The notes: generated by a model from the letters alone, not told the origin. DNA of 64,000 nucleotides from an uncultured Lachnospiraceae bacterium (GCA_947631685.1 CANRMI010000007.1:1-64000), one strand, 5' to 3'. Counted from the stretch's first letter, positions 18,623-26,548 are shown. Numbers and translations: made by a program.

Positions 18623-19506
18623 AACGCTTCCTCACATTTCCAAAGCAGCATATTCTTCTCAAATCCGGCGCTTACCCTGCCCGCATCCTTTAACCATGCC
18701 AGATAGGAACGAAGGGTGCTTCCTATCAGCGCATACTGCTCAAAATTCATCGTCAGGGAATAGTCGGTAAAAAGCCCCTGCAGGATCTCCTCGAACGGCT
18801 TCGGCTCCCTGCAGAGCGAAAGAATCTTTTGCGCCACTTCCTTTACCTTATCTATGTTATACTGCGCCAGTTCCGAAATATTCTCCGCAGCTTCCGCATG
18901 CGCCGGAATAAAAAACCGCGCCTCCATATTTTTCACCTTTTCCAGCGTCTGCAGATAGGCTTCCACATCATAGAGAAAGCCGATCTGATATTTATCCAGT
19001 GTTTCCTTCCCGGAAAGACAGTCCGCCAGATATACCACGCCGTCCGGTGTGCGAAAGCCCGTCATATCCAGGAAATGCCCCGGCAGCTCTATCATCTCAA
19101 AGCCTTTCGGCAGAAACTCCGGCCGCAGTTCCTGCGCGTCGCTTTCCTGCGCCAGTAAAAACTTGTGCCGCAGCTCCCGGAAAGGATAGCCGCCGTACAA
19201 AAAAGAGGGCTCCAAAACAGGGTGTCTGGTAAAATCACATTCCATGCCCGGCGCATATATCTTACAGCCTGTCTGGGCCTGCAGATATTTATTTCCGCCT
19301 ATGTGGTCCGCATTGGAATGGGTATTGTAAATGGCTGTGAGTTTCCAGTTGTGACTGTCCAGTATCTGCCGCACTTTTCTTCCCGCGTCCTTGTCGTTCC
19401 CGCTGTCGATCAGGCAGACCTCCGTATCATTTAACCTGAACAATCCTATTTTAGCAGGACTCTGGATATAATAGGATTGTTCCGTAACCTGTATCAATTC
19501 ATACAT
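18619..19506 (-). CDS. MBL-fold metallo-hydrolase
   Basis: 295 residues. Metal ligands of the beta-lactamase fold are visible: THSNADHIGGNKYL (HxHxDH-like, with Ser-Asn in place of the second His), LPGHFLDMTG and YLADCLSG, then FIPAHAE. The first motif reads H-S-N-A-D-H rather than H-x-H-x-D-H, so zinc binding may be altered. The C-terminal 60 residues are a helical add-on. Coupled to the MATE gene by a 4-base overlap. Substrate unknown; glyoxalase II-like or other thioester hydrolase are options. Confidence 0.8.
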   Translation of the reverse strand: MYELIQVTEQSYYIQSPAKIGLFRLNDTEVCLIDSGNDKDAGRKVRQILDSHNWKLTAIYNTHSNADHIGGNKYLQAQTGCKIYAPGMECDFTRHPVLEPSFLYGGYPFRELRHKFLLAQESDAQELRPEFLPKGFEMIELPGHFLDMTGFRTPDGVVYLADCLSGKETLDKYQIGFLYDVEAYLQTLEKVKNMEARFFIPAHAEAAENISELAQYNIDKVKEVAQKILSLCREPKPFEEILQGLFTDYSLTMNFEQYALIGSTLRSYLAWLKDAGRVSAGFEKNMLLWKCEEAF

Positions 19507-19591
19507 AATACCGCTTCCTTTCCATCTTTTTTCATATGCCGCCCTGTTCTAATATACCGCCCCGGCGAGCGTATGTAAACTGATTTTTACG

Positions 19592-19620
19592 TTGAAACGG
19601 GTATATGGATATGCTAAAAT
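19592..19620 (+). promoter_or_regulatory. Promoter of the GNAT gene
   Basis: TTGAAA (19592-19597), 17-base spacer ending in TATGC, TAAAAT (19615-19620); the ATG is 22 bases further on. Confidence 0.6.
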
Positions 19621-19642
19621 AACGGTAATCAGGAGAGAAAAA

Positions 19643-20185
19643 ATGAATTATACGGAATTGTTTCATAAACTGCAGCCGGATTTTTTCCGGCAGGAAAGTA
19701 TCCGCGCCCTGCCTGCGGACAGGGTATTCACGGAATTGGTCATGGACCTGCACCAGCTGCCTCCGCAGATGGCGCCCTCCCATTCCATAAACGGTATCAC
19801 TTTCAGAGAATATGCGGGGGAACCGGCGCCGCTGCTTAACGCGGTCTCCTTCGTGGAAAAGGACTGGCTGCCGTATTTTACTGAAGAAGAGAGATACTAT
19901 TGCGCTTTCAGCGGGGAAACCATTGCGGCTTTCTGCTGTCTGAGCGATATGGGCCGCTTCCAGGGCCTGCGCGTCGGCGGACCGGGCTGTGTGGGAACCG
20001 TACCCGCTTTCCGCAGACAGGGCATCGGTCTGGAAATGGTGCGGCGCGCTACCAAAATCCTGCAGGAAGACGGATTCGATCTTTCCTGGATCCATTACAC
20101 GCATCTGGCCCTCTGGTACAGCAGACTGGGATATGAACCGGTTCTATGGTGGAACAGGGAGGGAATCCTCCGGGAAAAGACATGA
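19643..20185 (+). CDS. GNAT-family N-acetyltransferase
   Basis: 180 residues from the ATG at 19643 after AGGAG. The acetyl-CoA binding region is recognisable: GPGCVGTVPAFRRQGIGLEM (beta4-alpha3 pyrophosphate loop), followed by YTHLALWYSRLGYEP, the usual C-terminal GNAT segment. The acceptor is unknown. The next gene begins 28 bases downstream on the same strand. Confidence 0.8.
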   Translation: MNYTELFHKLQPDFFRQESIRALPADRVFTELVMDLHQLPPQMAPSHSINGITFREYAGEPAPLLNAVSFVEKDWLPYFTEEERYYCAFSGETIAAFCCLSDMGRFQGLRVGGPGCVGTVPAFRRQGIGLEMVRRATKILQEDGFDLSWIHYTHLALWYSRLGYEPVLWWNREGILREKT

Positions 20186-20212
20186 CCTCCCGCAAAGGAA
20201 AGGAGTCAGAAT

Positions 20213-20536
20213 ATGATAACTGCTTTTGTCATTTACAGCCTTTTGGCCGTACTGTTTCTGGGAATAGGCATATTGGCATGGAAATCCGAAAAACCTGTGG
20301 GCTTCTTTGCGTCCGTTACACCCCCGGCAGTCACCGATGTGAAAAAATACAATCGCGCCGTTGCCCGCCTCTGGGCTGTGGGCGCCGTCATTTTTGAATT
20401 GCTGGGGATTCCCCTGCTTTTCACGCAGCAAAATTCTCCTGCTGCCATTTTTTGCATATTAGGAATCCTGGTATGGGCAATCGGTATGATGATCGCCTAT
20501 ACCAGGATTGAAGCAAAATACACCGCCAGGTTTTAA
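20213..20536 (+). CDS. Small membrane protein, DUF3784-like
   Basis: 107 residues with three hydrophobic segments (about 2-23, 55-75, 82-102) and the pattern GIGILAWKSEKPVGFF seen in DUF3784-type proteins of Firmicutes. Function unknown. ATG follows AAGGAG. It ends convergently with the NlpC/P60 gene with a 4-base overlap. Confidence 0.7.
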   Translation: MITAFVIYSLLAVLFLGIGILAWKSEKPVGFFASVTPPAVTDVKKYNRAVARLWAVGAVIFELLGIPLLFTQQNSPAAIFCILGILVWAIGMMIAYTRIEAKYTARF

Positions 20537-21594
20537 TCCCGCACAATACTTACGTATCTGACCGGTGTGCGGTATCTGTAGTTGGAGATCCGGATTCCGG
20601 TCCTTTCGTTGCTGGCATGGATTACCTGCCCGCCGCCGATATAAAGCGCCACATGGTTGATGGTGCCCGAACTGTCAGCATAGAAGATCAGGTCACCGGG
20701 CTGCAGCTGATCCGCGGTAATCTTCGTCCCTTCTTTCGCCTGAGAGCCGGAATGGTGGGGCAGGCTGATACCAAAATGTTTATATACAGCCATGGTAAAA
20801 CCGGAGCAGTCCACGCCCTTTGTCAGGCTGGTGCCGCCATATACATAGCGGTTGCCTAAAAACTGCTTCGCGTACTCCACAATGTCCACGCGCAGATCCG
20901 ATACGCCCTGGCCGTAACGCAGCTCACTCATGGTAACTGCGGTATTTAACTTCTCTTCCACCGTCACATATTCGGAAGCCACATAGGCCGTGTCTCCGTC
21001 AATGGAAACCATCACCCACTCTTCCAGTACTTCTAAAACTTCCAGCTCTTCGCCCTTGGGAACCTGCGTCAGGACCGCGCTCTCTACGTTTGGCTCATCC
21101 CTTACCTTCAAAGCGTCCGCGTTTACCACCGCCACTGTATTCATCAGCTCGCTGGCACGCATCACCGCGTCCGCTCCCGTATACAGATATTCCATGCTCA
21201 CGTAACCGCTTACGTCCCCGGAAGTGATCTTGGCCCAGCCGTCTTCCGTCACTTCCAGAATTTCACAGGCGGAATCCTTGGGCATTTTCCCCACCAGCTT
21301 TCCGCTGGTATCCGGAGTTTCTCTTACGTTTAGATTGCCGCTTTCCAGCTTGGCAATGCCCAGATTGGTATATCCCCAGAGCGCTCCCTGAGCGGACTGA
21401 GCCGCCGCCAGACACTCCTCTTCATCCAGAGCCATTCCGAACAGATAGGAAGCTCCCGTACCGGAGGTAACCTCTTGTATGGATACGCTGCCCGTAGCGC
21501 TTACCTCCATGGGCGGCTGCAGGCTGAACACTCCTGCTGCCGTACATACAGCGCATACACCGGCCAGACGCATGATATGTTTTTTCCGATTCAT
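20533..21594 (-). CDS. Secreted SH3-NlpC/P60 peptidoglycan hydrolase
   Basis: 353 residues. Signal peptide (MRLAGVCAVCTAAGVFSLQP, residues about 8-27), two bacterial SH3 domains (about 80-145 with LNVRETPDTSGKLVGKMPKD, and about 152-215 with LKVRDEPNVESAVLTQVPKG), and a C-terminal NlpC/P60 domain with catalytic Cys in KGVDCSGFTMAVYKHFG, His in INHVALYIGGGQVIHA. It cleaves D-Glu-to-diamino-acid bonds in cell-wall stem peptides. Its own promoter (21673-21701) and a leader hairpin (21627-21642) precede it. Confidence 0.93.
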   Translation of the reverse strand: MNRKKHIMRLAGVCAVCTAAGVFSLQPPMEVSATGSVSIQEVTSGTGASYLFGMALDEEECLAAAQSAQGALWGYTNLGIAKLESGNLNVRETPDTSGKLVGKMPKDSACEILEVTEDGWAKITSGDVSGYVSMEYLYTGADAVMRASELMNTVAVVNADALKVRDEPNVESAVLTQVPKGEELEVLEVLEEWVMVSIDGDTAYVASEYVTVEEKLNTAVTMSELRYGQGVSDLRVDIVEYAKQFLGNRYVYGGTSLTKGVDCSGFTMAVYKHFGISLPHHSGSQAKEGTKITADQLQPGDLIFYADSSGTINHVALYIGGGQVIHASNERTGIRISNYRYRTPVRYVSIVRD

Positions 21595-21626
21595 TTCCTT
21601 TTACCCGTTATCATCCTATATCAACA

Positions 21627-21642
21627 CCGCAGCTTGCTGCGG
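21627..21642 (-). other. Perfect 7-bp hairpin in the NlpC/P60 leader
   Basis: CCGCAGC-TT-GCTGCGG lies in the predicted 5' untranslated region, 33 bases upstream of the start codon. No U-run follows, so it is not a terminator; it could stabilise the mRNA. Confidence 0.45.
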
Positions 21643-21672
21643 AACCGTATGTTACAAAAATATTACAAATTT

Positions 21673-21701
21673 ATTATAGTCACGGGGGCAGGAAAAGTCA
21701 A
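21673..21701 (-). promoter_or_regulatory. Promoter of the NlpC/P60 gene
   Basis: TTGACT (21696-21701), 17-base spacer, TATAAT (21673-21678) on the minus strand. Very close to consensus; predicted leader about 70 bases. Confidence 0.75.
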
Positions 21702-21728
21702 TAGGGATCCGGCCAAAATTGTATGATC

Positions 21729-22652
21729 CTAATCATTGACCTCTGTTAAAACCGCAATGATATTCGCTTCCATTTCTTTCTGCTGCGACGCGGTCAATTC
21801 CCTGGAAGTTCGAACTAATACAGTACCTACAACTACATGGGAGCCGGGATCAAATAATCCTCCATCATAGATCGCGAGATAATCGTTTCTGGAATTCGCA
21901 TCTTCCACTGTGGAATAAACTTCTATGCTTCCACCACAAGCAGTACCTTTTTCAATGATACTGCCGCCCATTATTTCATCTTGATTTATCCAGTCACTTG
22001 AGAAATAGACCAATGCCGTGTATCCACCCGCCTTGTTTAAAAGTTTATTGGGATCATTCTCTTCTGTAACGGCCGATATGCCCACCACACTCGGTACTTT
22101 TTTCAAGCATTCGATAATATAGGCTTCTGCAGGCGCATCCACTAACGCGTATTGTTTTATGCTATATTCAAGCGCGGACTGTTTTTCCGATAAATTGAGC
22201 AAAACACCACTATAGTCGATTCCGTTAAGCGCATCATTTACAGCAATGATCTCATTCTCTGTTTCAGGCATTTCCGGAATAGGTTGTTTCGCTGCCTTTG
22301 CCTCAGAAATGGCTGTTTCTAAAACAGGCACCAGGGTTTCATCCATAGCAGGCTTCTTTTCTAAGATCAGGGCCTCAGCGGCTGAAATCGCGTTATTCAA
22401 TTCCATGTTTTTTTCTTCCGCAGCGGTTCTTGCCACATTATATCCATTGATCGCTTCGATCATATTATTACAATATTCAAGGTGCTCCTGTGAATCCTTA
22501 TATTCACCCAGCTCCGCATAAATTATTGCCGCCGAGGAATAGTCTTTGGCTTCTTCTAATTCCAATGCCTCATTGTAGTCTTTAATTTTACACCCGGCCA
22601 ATCCTAAACACATCAATGCAGCCAGACACATCAATAAAATTCTTTTTTTCAT
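21729..22652 (-). CDS. Lipoprotein with TPR-like N-terminal part
   Basis: 307 residues from the ATG at 22652 (GGTGAGG eight bases upstream). MKKRILLMCLAALMCLGLAGC is a lipoprotein signal with lipobox LAGC, so the mature protein is attached to the outer face of the membrane. Next come TPR-like helices (EEAKDYSSAAIIYAELGEYK) and a helical stretch to about 170, then an alpha/beta part (about 185-300) with GGYTALVYFSSDW and GSHVVVGTVLVRTSREL. No family recognised for the second half. It is the last gene of the A+T-rich island and has a promoter and GCAAC array that closely match those of the five-gene cassette, so it is probably co-regulated with it. Confidence 0.75.
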   Translation of the reverse strand: MKKRILLMCLAALMCLGLAGCKIKDYNEALELEEAKDYSSAAIIYAELGEYKDSQEHLEYCNNMIEAINGYNVARTAAEEKNMELNNAISAAEALILEKKPAMDETLVPVLETAISEAKAAKQPIPEMPETENEIIAVNDALNGIDYSGVLLNLSEKQSALEYSIKQYALVDAPAEAYIIECLKKVPSVVGISAVTEENDPNKLLNKAGGYTALVYFSSDWINQDEIMGGSIIEKGTACGGSIEVYSTVEDANSRNDYLAIYDGGLFDPGSHVVVGTVLVRTSRELTASQQKEMEANIIAVLTEVND

Positions 22653-22703
22653 AAAGTATACCTCACCTTTCTTGAAAATCATTATCCTATTGCTTGTAAG
22701 TAT

Positions 22704-22732
22704 ACTTTATGCTTTTGTTGCATTTATTTCAA
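22704..22732 (-). promoter_or_regulatory. Promoter of the lipoprotein gene, with GCAAC element in the spacer
   Basis: TTGAAA (-35, 22727-22732) and TAAAGT (-10, 22704-22709) with a 17-base spacer that contains TGCAACA. A better -10 word (TATACT, 22699-22704) has a 22-base spacer, so the exact -10 is uncertain. The TTGAAA-N4-TGCAACA layout is shared with the promoter at 27893-27920. Confidence 0.55.
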
Positions 22733-22874
22733 TATATTCGCACAATATCGCAACATGCAAATCTTTATTGCAACAATTTGATGTATTATTTGTATTTTTG
22801 CAACAAATATGGTCGTTACGCAACACCCGGATTTATTTAAGACATTTATGCAACTTTTCGTCTATTTTTGCAAT
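22717..22874. repeat. GCAAC operator-like array 1 (seven elements, 32/20/30/20/30/20 bp)
   Basis: TGCAAC-like words begin at 22749 (cGCAACA), 22769 (TGCAACA), 22799 (TGCAACA), 22819 (cGCAACA), 22849 (TGCAACt) and 22869 (TGCAAt), with one inverted copy (GTTGCA, 22717-22722) inside the promoter spacer. Centre-to-centre steps are 32, 20, 30, 20, 30 and 20 bp, close to whole helical turns. The DNA between the words is not conserved, so this is not a duplicated unit but a phased set of short sites, as for a cooperatively binding regulator. It fills the 245-base gap between the lipoprotein gene and the phosphoribosyltransferase gene. Confidence 0.75.
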
Positions 22875-22896
22875 TTTTAATACGCGATAAAAAAGC

Positions 22897-23409
22897 CTAA
22901 GCCTGCTCTAACTGGTTAAACAACCGCATGGTGGTGTCCGGTCCGACTCTGCCCTCCTGCTTATTTACATTTTTACCCACAAATGTATTCTTTGACACCC
23001 GCACCGTGTATAGAGATTCTCCAAACAGCGGTACTGCCGCTTCGTTTATCACACAACACGCGGCTTTCATATCCCGGTCCCAAATCTTCAGCATCGTCTT
23101 GCCTGTGCTTATGACGGAATCCGCAAGGATCACATTCCTGGTCTTCGGCCGTACAAAATCATCATGTTTCGGATCATAGATCTGAAACTTACAGCCCAAG
23201 GCAAAATAGATTCCTTCCGCAAAGAAAATGCCTCCTCTAAGCATTGCTACAACCGTTGTATCCTTCCGGTCAAAACCTTTCATCTGATTTCCCAATGCCA
23301 TTCCAAGCTCAATATGGGCTCTTGCCAGTTCTGGCCCGGACCATCCTGAATCAGACTTTGTCATGGCTATCCATTTATTTATTTCATCACTTTTTTCTAA
23401 CTCAAACAA
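22897..23409 (-). CDS. Phosphoribosyltransferase, uracil-PRTase-like
   Basis: 170 residues from a TTG at 23409 with GGAGG upstream; the start overlaps the kinase-HAD stop by 8 bases. The PRPP loop is clear: VILADSVISTGKT (residues 93-105), with VVAMLRGGIFFAEG (53-66) and a C-terminal GRVGPDTTMRLFNQ, an arrangement like uracil phosphoribosyltransferase (base + PRPP to nucleotide + PPi), though shorter than Upp (about 208). The hood region differs, so the base may not be uracil. Last of the five overlapping genes of the island cassette. Confidence 0.78.
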   Translation of the reverse strand: MFELEKSDEINKWIAMTKSDSGWSGPELARAHIELGMALGNQMKGFDRKDTTVVAMLRGGIFFAEGIYFALGCKFQIYDPKHDDFVRPKTRNVILADSVISTGKTMLKIWDRDMKAACCVINEAAVPLFGESLYTVRVSKNTFVGKNVNKQEGRVGPDTTMRLFNQLEQA

Positions 23410-24454
23410 TGATCAAACCCTCCGTGTCCTTTCCCCTTAATGATCTGCTGATAGAACCGTCTTTTTGTGCTATGAGATAACCTTCATCCGCCTGCTTCAG
23501 CATAAAATAATCATTCATTCCATCTCCGTAAGCGATTACCCGTTTTCCGGCATCCTGCAGCTGTTTCGTAATGAAAAGCTTCGTTTCCGCCGACATTTGC
23601 GCTCCACAAAAGAAATCAAGGCCCAGCTGTTTGGACAGGCTTCTCCAGATCTGTTCATGCCCGGAGGTCAGAATATACGTATCCTCAGTAATGGCCGCTT
23701 TGACCTTTTCATTGAAATGCACCGGTATCTCGGTAAGATCATTCAATACATACCTGTCAAATTCTTCATTCTGCTTCCACGCCTGATAGCCGGTATAATA
23801 ATTTCCATCGTACAAATGTGTTATATAACCAAATACCGTTCTGCTGCTATCTTCTATAGTCAATGTTTTATCGCCGTCTAAAAGAACAATGGTGTCTGAC
23901 TTGCTTTTATTCATAATATGCTCCGCGCATTTCCGCGCGTAAGCCGCGCAACTATAACCATTCACGATGTCCCTGATAAATCTTATCACATTGGAGACAT
24001 CCTCAAAGCGATTGTCAGGCGGATTATCTATAACATAGAAATCTTTTCTGTTATCCTGGCAATACCTTCTTAATCCGGTGATCTCACGCTCCTGCCATTC
24101 CATGATATCATATTTCAAGTATCCGCAATTCTTATCCGAGGCAGCCATCCGCTCCTTTAAAATATCAGGCGAGATATACAAATATAGGATCGCGTCATAC
24201 AATTCCCCGTCATATTCCGTGAATACAGTTTCATTCCCAAAAGCATAATGCCCATCCATGATAAAGGACTCCTTCGCTTTCATTAACTGAGCCACTGCTT
24301 TTCTATCCCGTTCCCGTCCCGTTTTATCCTGAATATCAAAATCGGGGTCATATTCTCTAAGAAGTTTGCTGCCGGCCGCCGCTTCTATAAAATTTATCTG
24401 ATCCAAAATATATGTCTTTCCCGCTGCGGGCATTCCATATAACCCTATTCGCAT
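23402..24454 (-). CDS. Fusion of P-loop (adenylate-kinase-like) kinase and HAD phosphatase
   Basis: 350 residues, ATG at 24454 after AAGGAG. Domain 1 (about 1-165): Walker A GMPAAGKT at 7-14, FIMDGHYAFG at 64-73 and DAILYLYISPDILKERM at 87-103, resembling small-molecule or nucleotide kinases of the adenylate kinase/AK6 type. Domain 2 (about 186-350): HAD motifs LLDGDKTLT (D193, D195), ILTSGHEQ (about 261-268), K292 and YGDGMNDYFML (D311, D315), nearest to phosphoserine-phosphatase-type HADs. The kinase-then-phosphatase order is also that of phage T4 polynucleotide kinase-phosphatase, but the subfamilies look different. It overlaps both neighbours (8 and 10 bases). Substrate unknown. Confidence 0.8.
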   Translation of the reverse strand: MRIGLYGMPAAGKTYILDQINFIEAAAGSKLLREYDPDFDIQDKTGRERDRKAVAQLMKAKESFIMDGHYAFGNETVFTEYDGELYDAILYLYISPDILKERMAASDKNCGYLKYDIMEWQEREITGLRRYCQDNRKDFYVIDNPPDNRFEDVSNVIRFIRDIVNGYSCAAYARKCAEHIMNKSKSDTIVLLDGDKTLTIEDSSRTVFGYITHLYDGNYYTGYQAWKQNEEFDRYVLNDLTEIPVHFNEKVKAAITEDTYILTSGHEQIWRSLSKQLGLDFFCGAQMSAETKLFITKQLQDAGKRVIAYGDGMNDYFMLKQADEGYLIAQKDGSISRSLRGKDTEGLIIV

Positions 24455-25257
24455 ACTGACTCCTTATAACAATAATCTCTGTCAAAATCCAAAGAAATCT
24501 TTTCAAGTTCCTCAAACGGTATACTGCTGGGGCCAACAGGCGGAAGGTCAATACAATTTCCACAGTAATACACCTTACCATTGGCAAAAAAATAATTATT
24601 GCTTCCCGCTCCGCATTGACCGCCATACATGGTACAATCTTTCCCGCCTCGTCTTATAGGTATTTCTTTTTCAGCTTTCTCTAAAAATGCGTGATATTCC
24701 CGCAACGATATTCCATACCGGCCGATCATTCGTGAAAACGTAACTCTTGTGCCAAACGGTTTAAAGAAATCCACCACACGCTCCGCATTCTTTAAACTTT
24801 CCCTGCCTACAGCGGCATTGAAAGTCGGATAATGACCTGAAATCTTCCTATAGAGTTCCACATTCTCCATTGCCCTGTCAAATGAGCCGCATCTGTTCAG
24901 ATCGTGCAATTCCTTATATCCATCTATCGAAAACCCTACATTGACCCTATGATCCTCTAAAAAATGCCATTCCTCATCCGGAAGCTTAACCGTTCCATTC
25001 GTAATGGTATAGACGCTGATATTCGGCGAATCTTCCAGGCAGCTTATATACGATTTCAACAACGGCCAGTCCAAAAAGCATTCACCATTTCCAACAAAAC
25101 CTATCTTGAATTTCTTTCCGGCGTATCTTTTAACATGGTCCAGAATCTCAAAGACATTCATATCCGCCGCTTCCGTGCTTCCTTTTTCCCGGAAATGGCA
25201 GTACCTGCAGGCTAAATTACACCGATTATTAATCGAAACGCATATTCTATCGATCAC
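24445..25257 (-). CDS. Radical SAM protein with C-terminal cysteine cluster
   Basis: 270 residues from a GTG at 25257, preferred because it leaves an 11-base overlap with the preceding gene and puts the cluster motif near the N-terminus; ATG at 25299 is an alternative. The 4Fe-4S motif is INNRCNLACRYC (CX3CX2C, C13, C17, C20), then IGFVGNGECFLDW and VYTITNGTVKL of the barrel. Near the C-terminus, several Cys (DCTMYGGQCG, YYCGNC, DYCYKESVC) suggest one SPASM/twitch-type auxiliary cluster, as in peptide- or protein-modifying enzymes. It lacks the viperin-type context I would expect for an antiviral nucleotide synthase. It ends overlapping the kinase-HAD gene by 10 bases. Confidence 0.8.
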   Translation of the reverse strand: MIDRICVSINNRCNLACRYCHFREKGSTEAADMNVFEILDHVKRYAGKKFKIGFVGNGECFLDWPLLKSYISCLEDSPNISVYTITNGTVKLPDEEWHFLEDHRVNVGFSIDGYKELHDLNRCGSFDRAMENVELYRKISGHYPTFNAAVGRESLKNAERVVDFFKPFGTRVTFSRMIGRYGISLREYHAFLEKAEKEIPIRRGGKDCTMYGGQCGAGSNNYFFANGKVYYCGNCIDLPPVGPSSIPFEELEKISLDFDRDYCYKESVCE

Positions 25258-26548
25258 TGTTGTCTCGCTCCCTAACCCATCTGATCCGTAAAAATTCATC
25301 CCACCGGTCTTCAGCCGAATATCCCTCATGATCCAGGATCGTAACATCTGCCCCAGCATCTTCTATTATCTTTCGACATTCTTTATTGCCCCTAATGCAG
25401 GCTTTGATCAAAGCCGTATACCCGTTTCCATCTTGCTGATTCAGGCTGATCCGTTTATCTGCGCATAGATCGCTCACCATATCGATCTGGTTCTCCCACG
25501 CAGCCACCATCAAGGGCATATTACCATCATTTTTCTGTCGGATTTTTCCCACATCATAGGGATTTCTGCTCCCCACATTGGGATTTGCATTACATTCCCT
25601 GAGTAAAAAAGAGAACATCTCATAATCATGCTTCTTAATAGCATGTGTGATAGGGGGAAAGTTTTTGCTCTCCCTGTCCCGTTGATTTACATCTGCCCCA
25701 TTCTTTATGAGCCAGCGGATCTTTTCCTTGCGCTGTTCAACAGGGGCCAGACTATTATCAACTGCCGCTATGATGAGAGTAGAACCATCCGCCAGAAAAC
25801 AATTCCATTCTTCATCATGCATAGAAAAAGACTTAATTCCCAACGCCTTTTCAATATCATCATAAGAATCCGCGTAATACTCATTAATAGCATTTAAAAC
25901 ACTCATGTTGATAAGTTTTTGTTTCGTAGCGGCAAATTCCTCCAGGAACAAAAGGTGATACGGTGTGGTTTCCGTCACGCACCCTTTGATCTGTAAAGCC
26001 AGGGGAACATCATTGGTTATAATGTCTACATCACAGCAAAACTCCTCTGAGACAGCAGCCGCGATCTCAATGATCACAGGTTCTGATACGCCTGAGATTG
26101 GATAGCTCTTGGTATGTATTCGTTCATTTTCCTGTATCCTTCTTATCAGTTCCAGCGCTCTATATCCATGCTCGTCCGTATTGCTATTTTTTATTTGTTT
26201 CAGATCCTCAATCACAAAATCCGGAACAAAAACACAGCTATACTCTTCACAAAGCTCTTCTAAGAGATCCGGCCGTGTAATCATAGCGGAAGTATCTACC
26301 ACCACTGCTTTTTCGCCCCGAAGAAAAAGCTTCTTCTGCTCTTCACTCATACCCAGCACGTCGCAGTATTTCTCCGCGAACTCATGAACTTTGCTAAAGC
26401 TGGTATCTCCTCCGATCTTTTCGGCACGTGATAACGCTGACTTGCTAAAATGGATAGCATTGGCCATCTGCGTCAGATTATAACCATTTTTTTTACGAAG
26501 CTGAACCATTCTCTGTCTTAAAAAATCCGTTTTTATCTGATCGTTCAC
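25247..26548 (-). CDS. HTH-PIN-ankyrin protein, copy 2
   Basis: 433 residues from a GTG at 26548 that overlaps the previous stop (GTGA); GGAG lies upstream. Domains: XRE-type helix-turn-helix (about 10-62, YNLTQMANAIHFSKSALSRA); PIN nuclease fold (about 80-190) with conserved acids D85 (VVVDTSAMI), E114 (FVIEDLKQIKN), D173/D175 and D180 (DVDIITNDVPLAL); then four or more ankyrin repeats (about 255-415, for example PLMVAAWENQIDMVSDLC and GYTALIKACIRGNKECRKI). PIN domains cut RNA in toxins and in quality control; ankyrin repeats bind proteins. All four acidic positions are kept, so a nuclease activity is plausible. Paralogue of the next gene upstream. Confidence 0.82.
   Translation of the reverse strand: MNDQIKTDFLRQRMVQLRKKNGYNLTQMANAIHFSKSALSRAEKIGGDTSFSKVHEFAEKYCDVLGMSEEQKKLFLRGEKAVVVDTSAMITRPDLLEELCEEYSCVFVPDFVIEDLKQIKNSNTDEHGYRALELIRRIQENERIHTKSYPISGVSEPVIIEIAAAVSEEFCCDVDIITNDVPLALQIKGCVTETTPYHLLFLEEFAATKQKLINMSVLNAINEYYADSYDDIEKALGIKSFSMHDEEWNCFLADGSTLIIAAVDNSLAPVEQRKEKIRWLIKNGADVNQRDRESKNFPPITHAIKKHDYEMFSFLLRECNANPNVGSRNPYDVGKIRQKNDGNMPLMVAAWENQIDMVSDLCADKRISLNQQDGNGYTALIKACIRGNKECRKIIEDAGADVTILDHEGYSAEDRWDEFLRIRWVRERDNSDR

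Noticed and set aside
22875..22896. Terminator after the phosphoribosyltransferase gene
   Set aside because: A run of six T is present on the minus strand but no convincing stem precedes it, so read-through into the lipoprotein gene cannot be excluded.
23402..24454. Direct call as polynucleotide kinase-phosphatase
   Set aside because: Domain order matches, but the kinase resembles adenylate-kinase types and the HAD resembles phosphoserine-phosphatase types; kept as a hypothesis only.
24445..25257. Radical SAM gene as a prokaryotic viperin
   Set aside because: The extra C-terminal Cys groups suggest a SPASM/twitch enzyme and no viperin-typical motifs were recognised.
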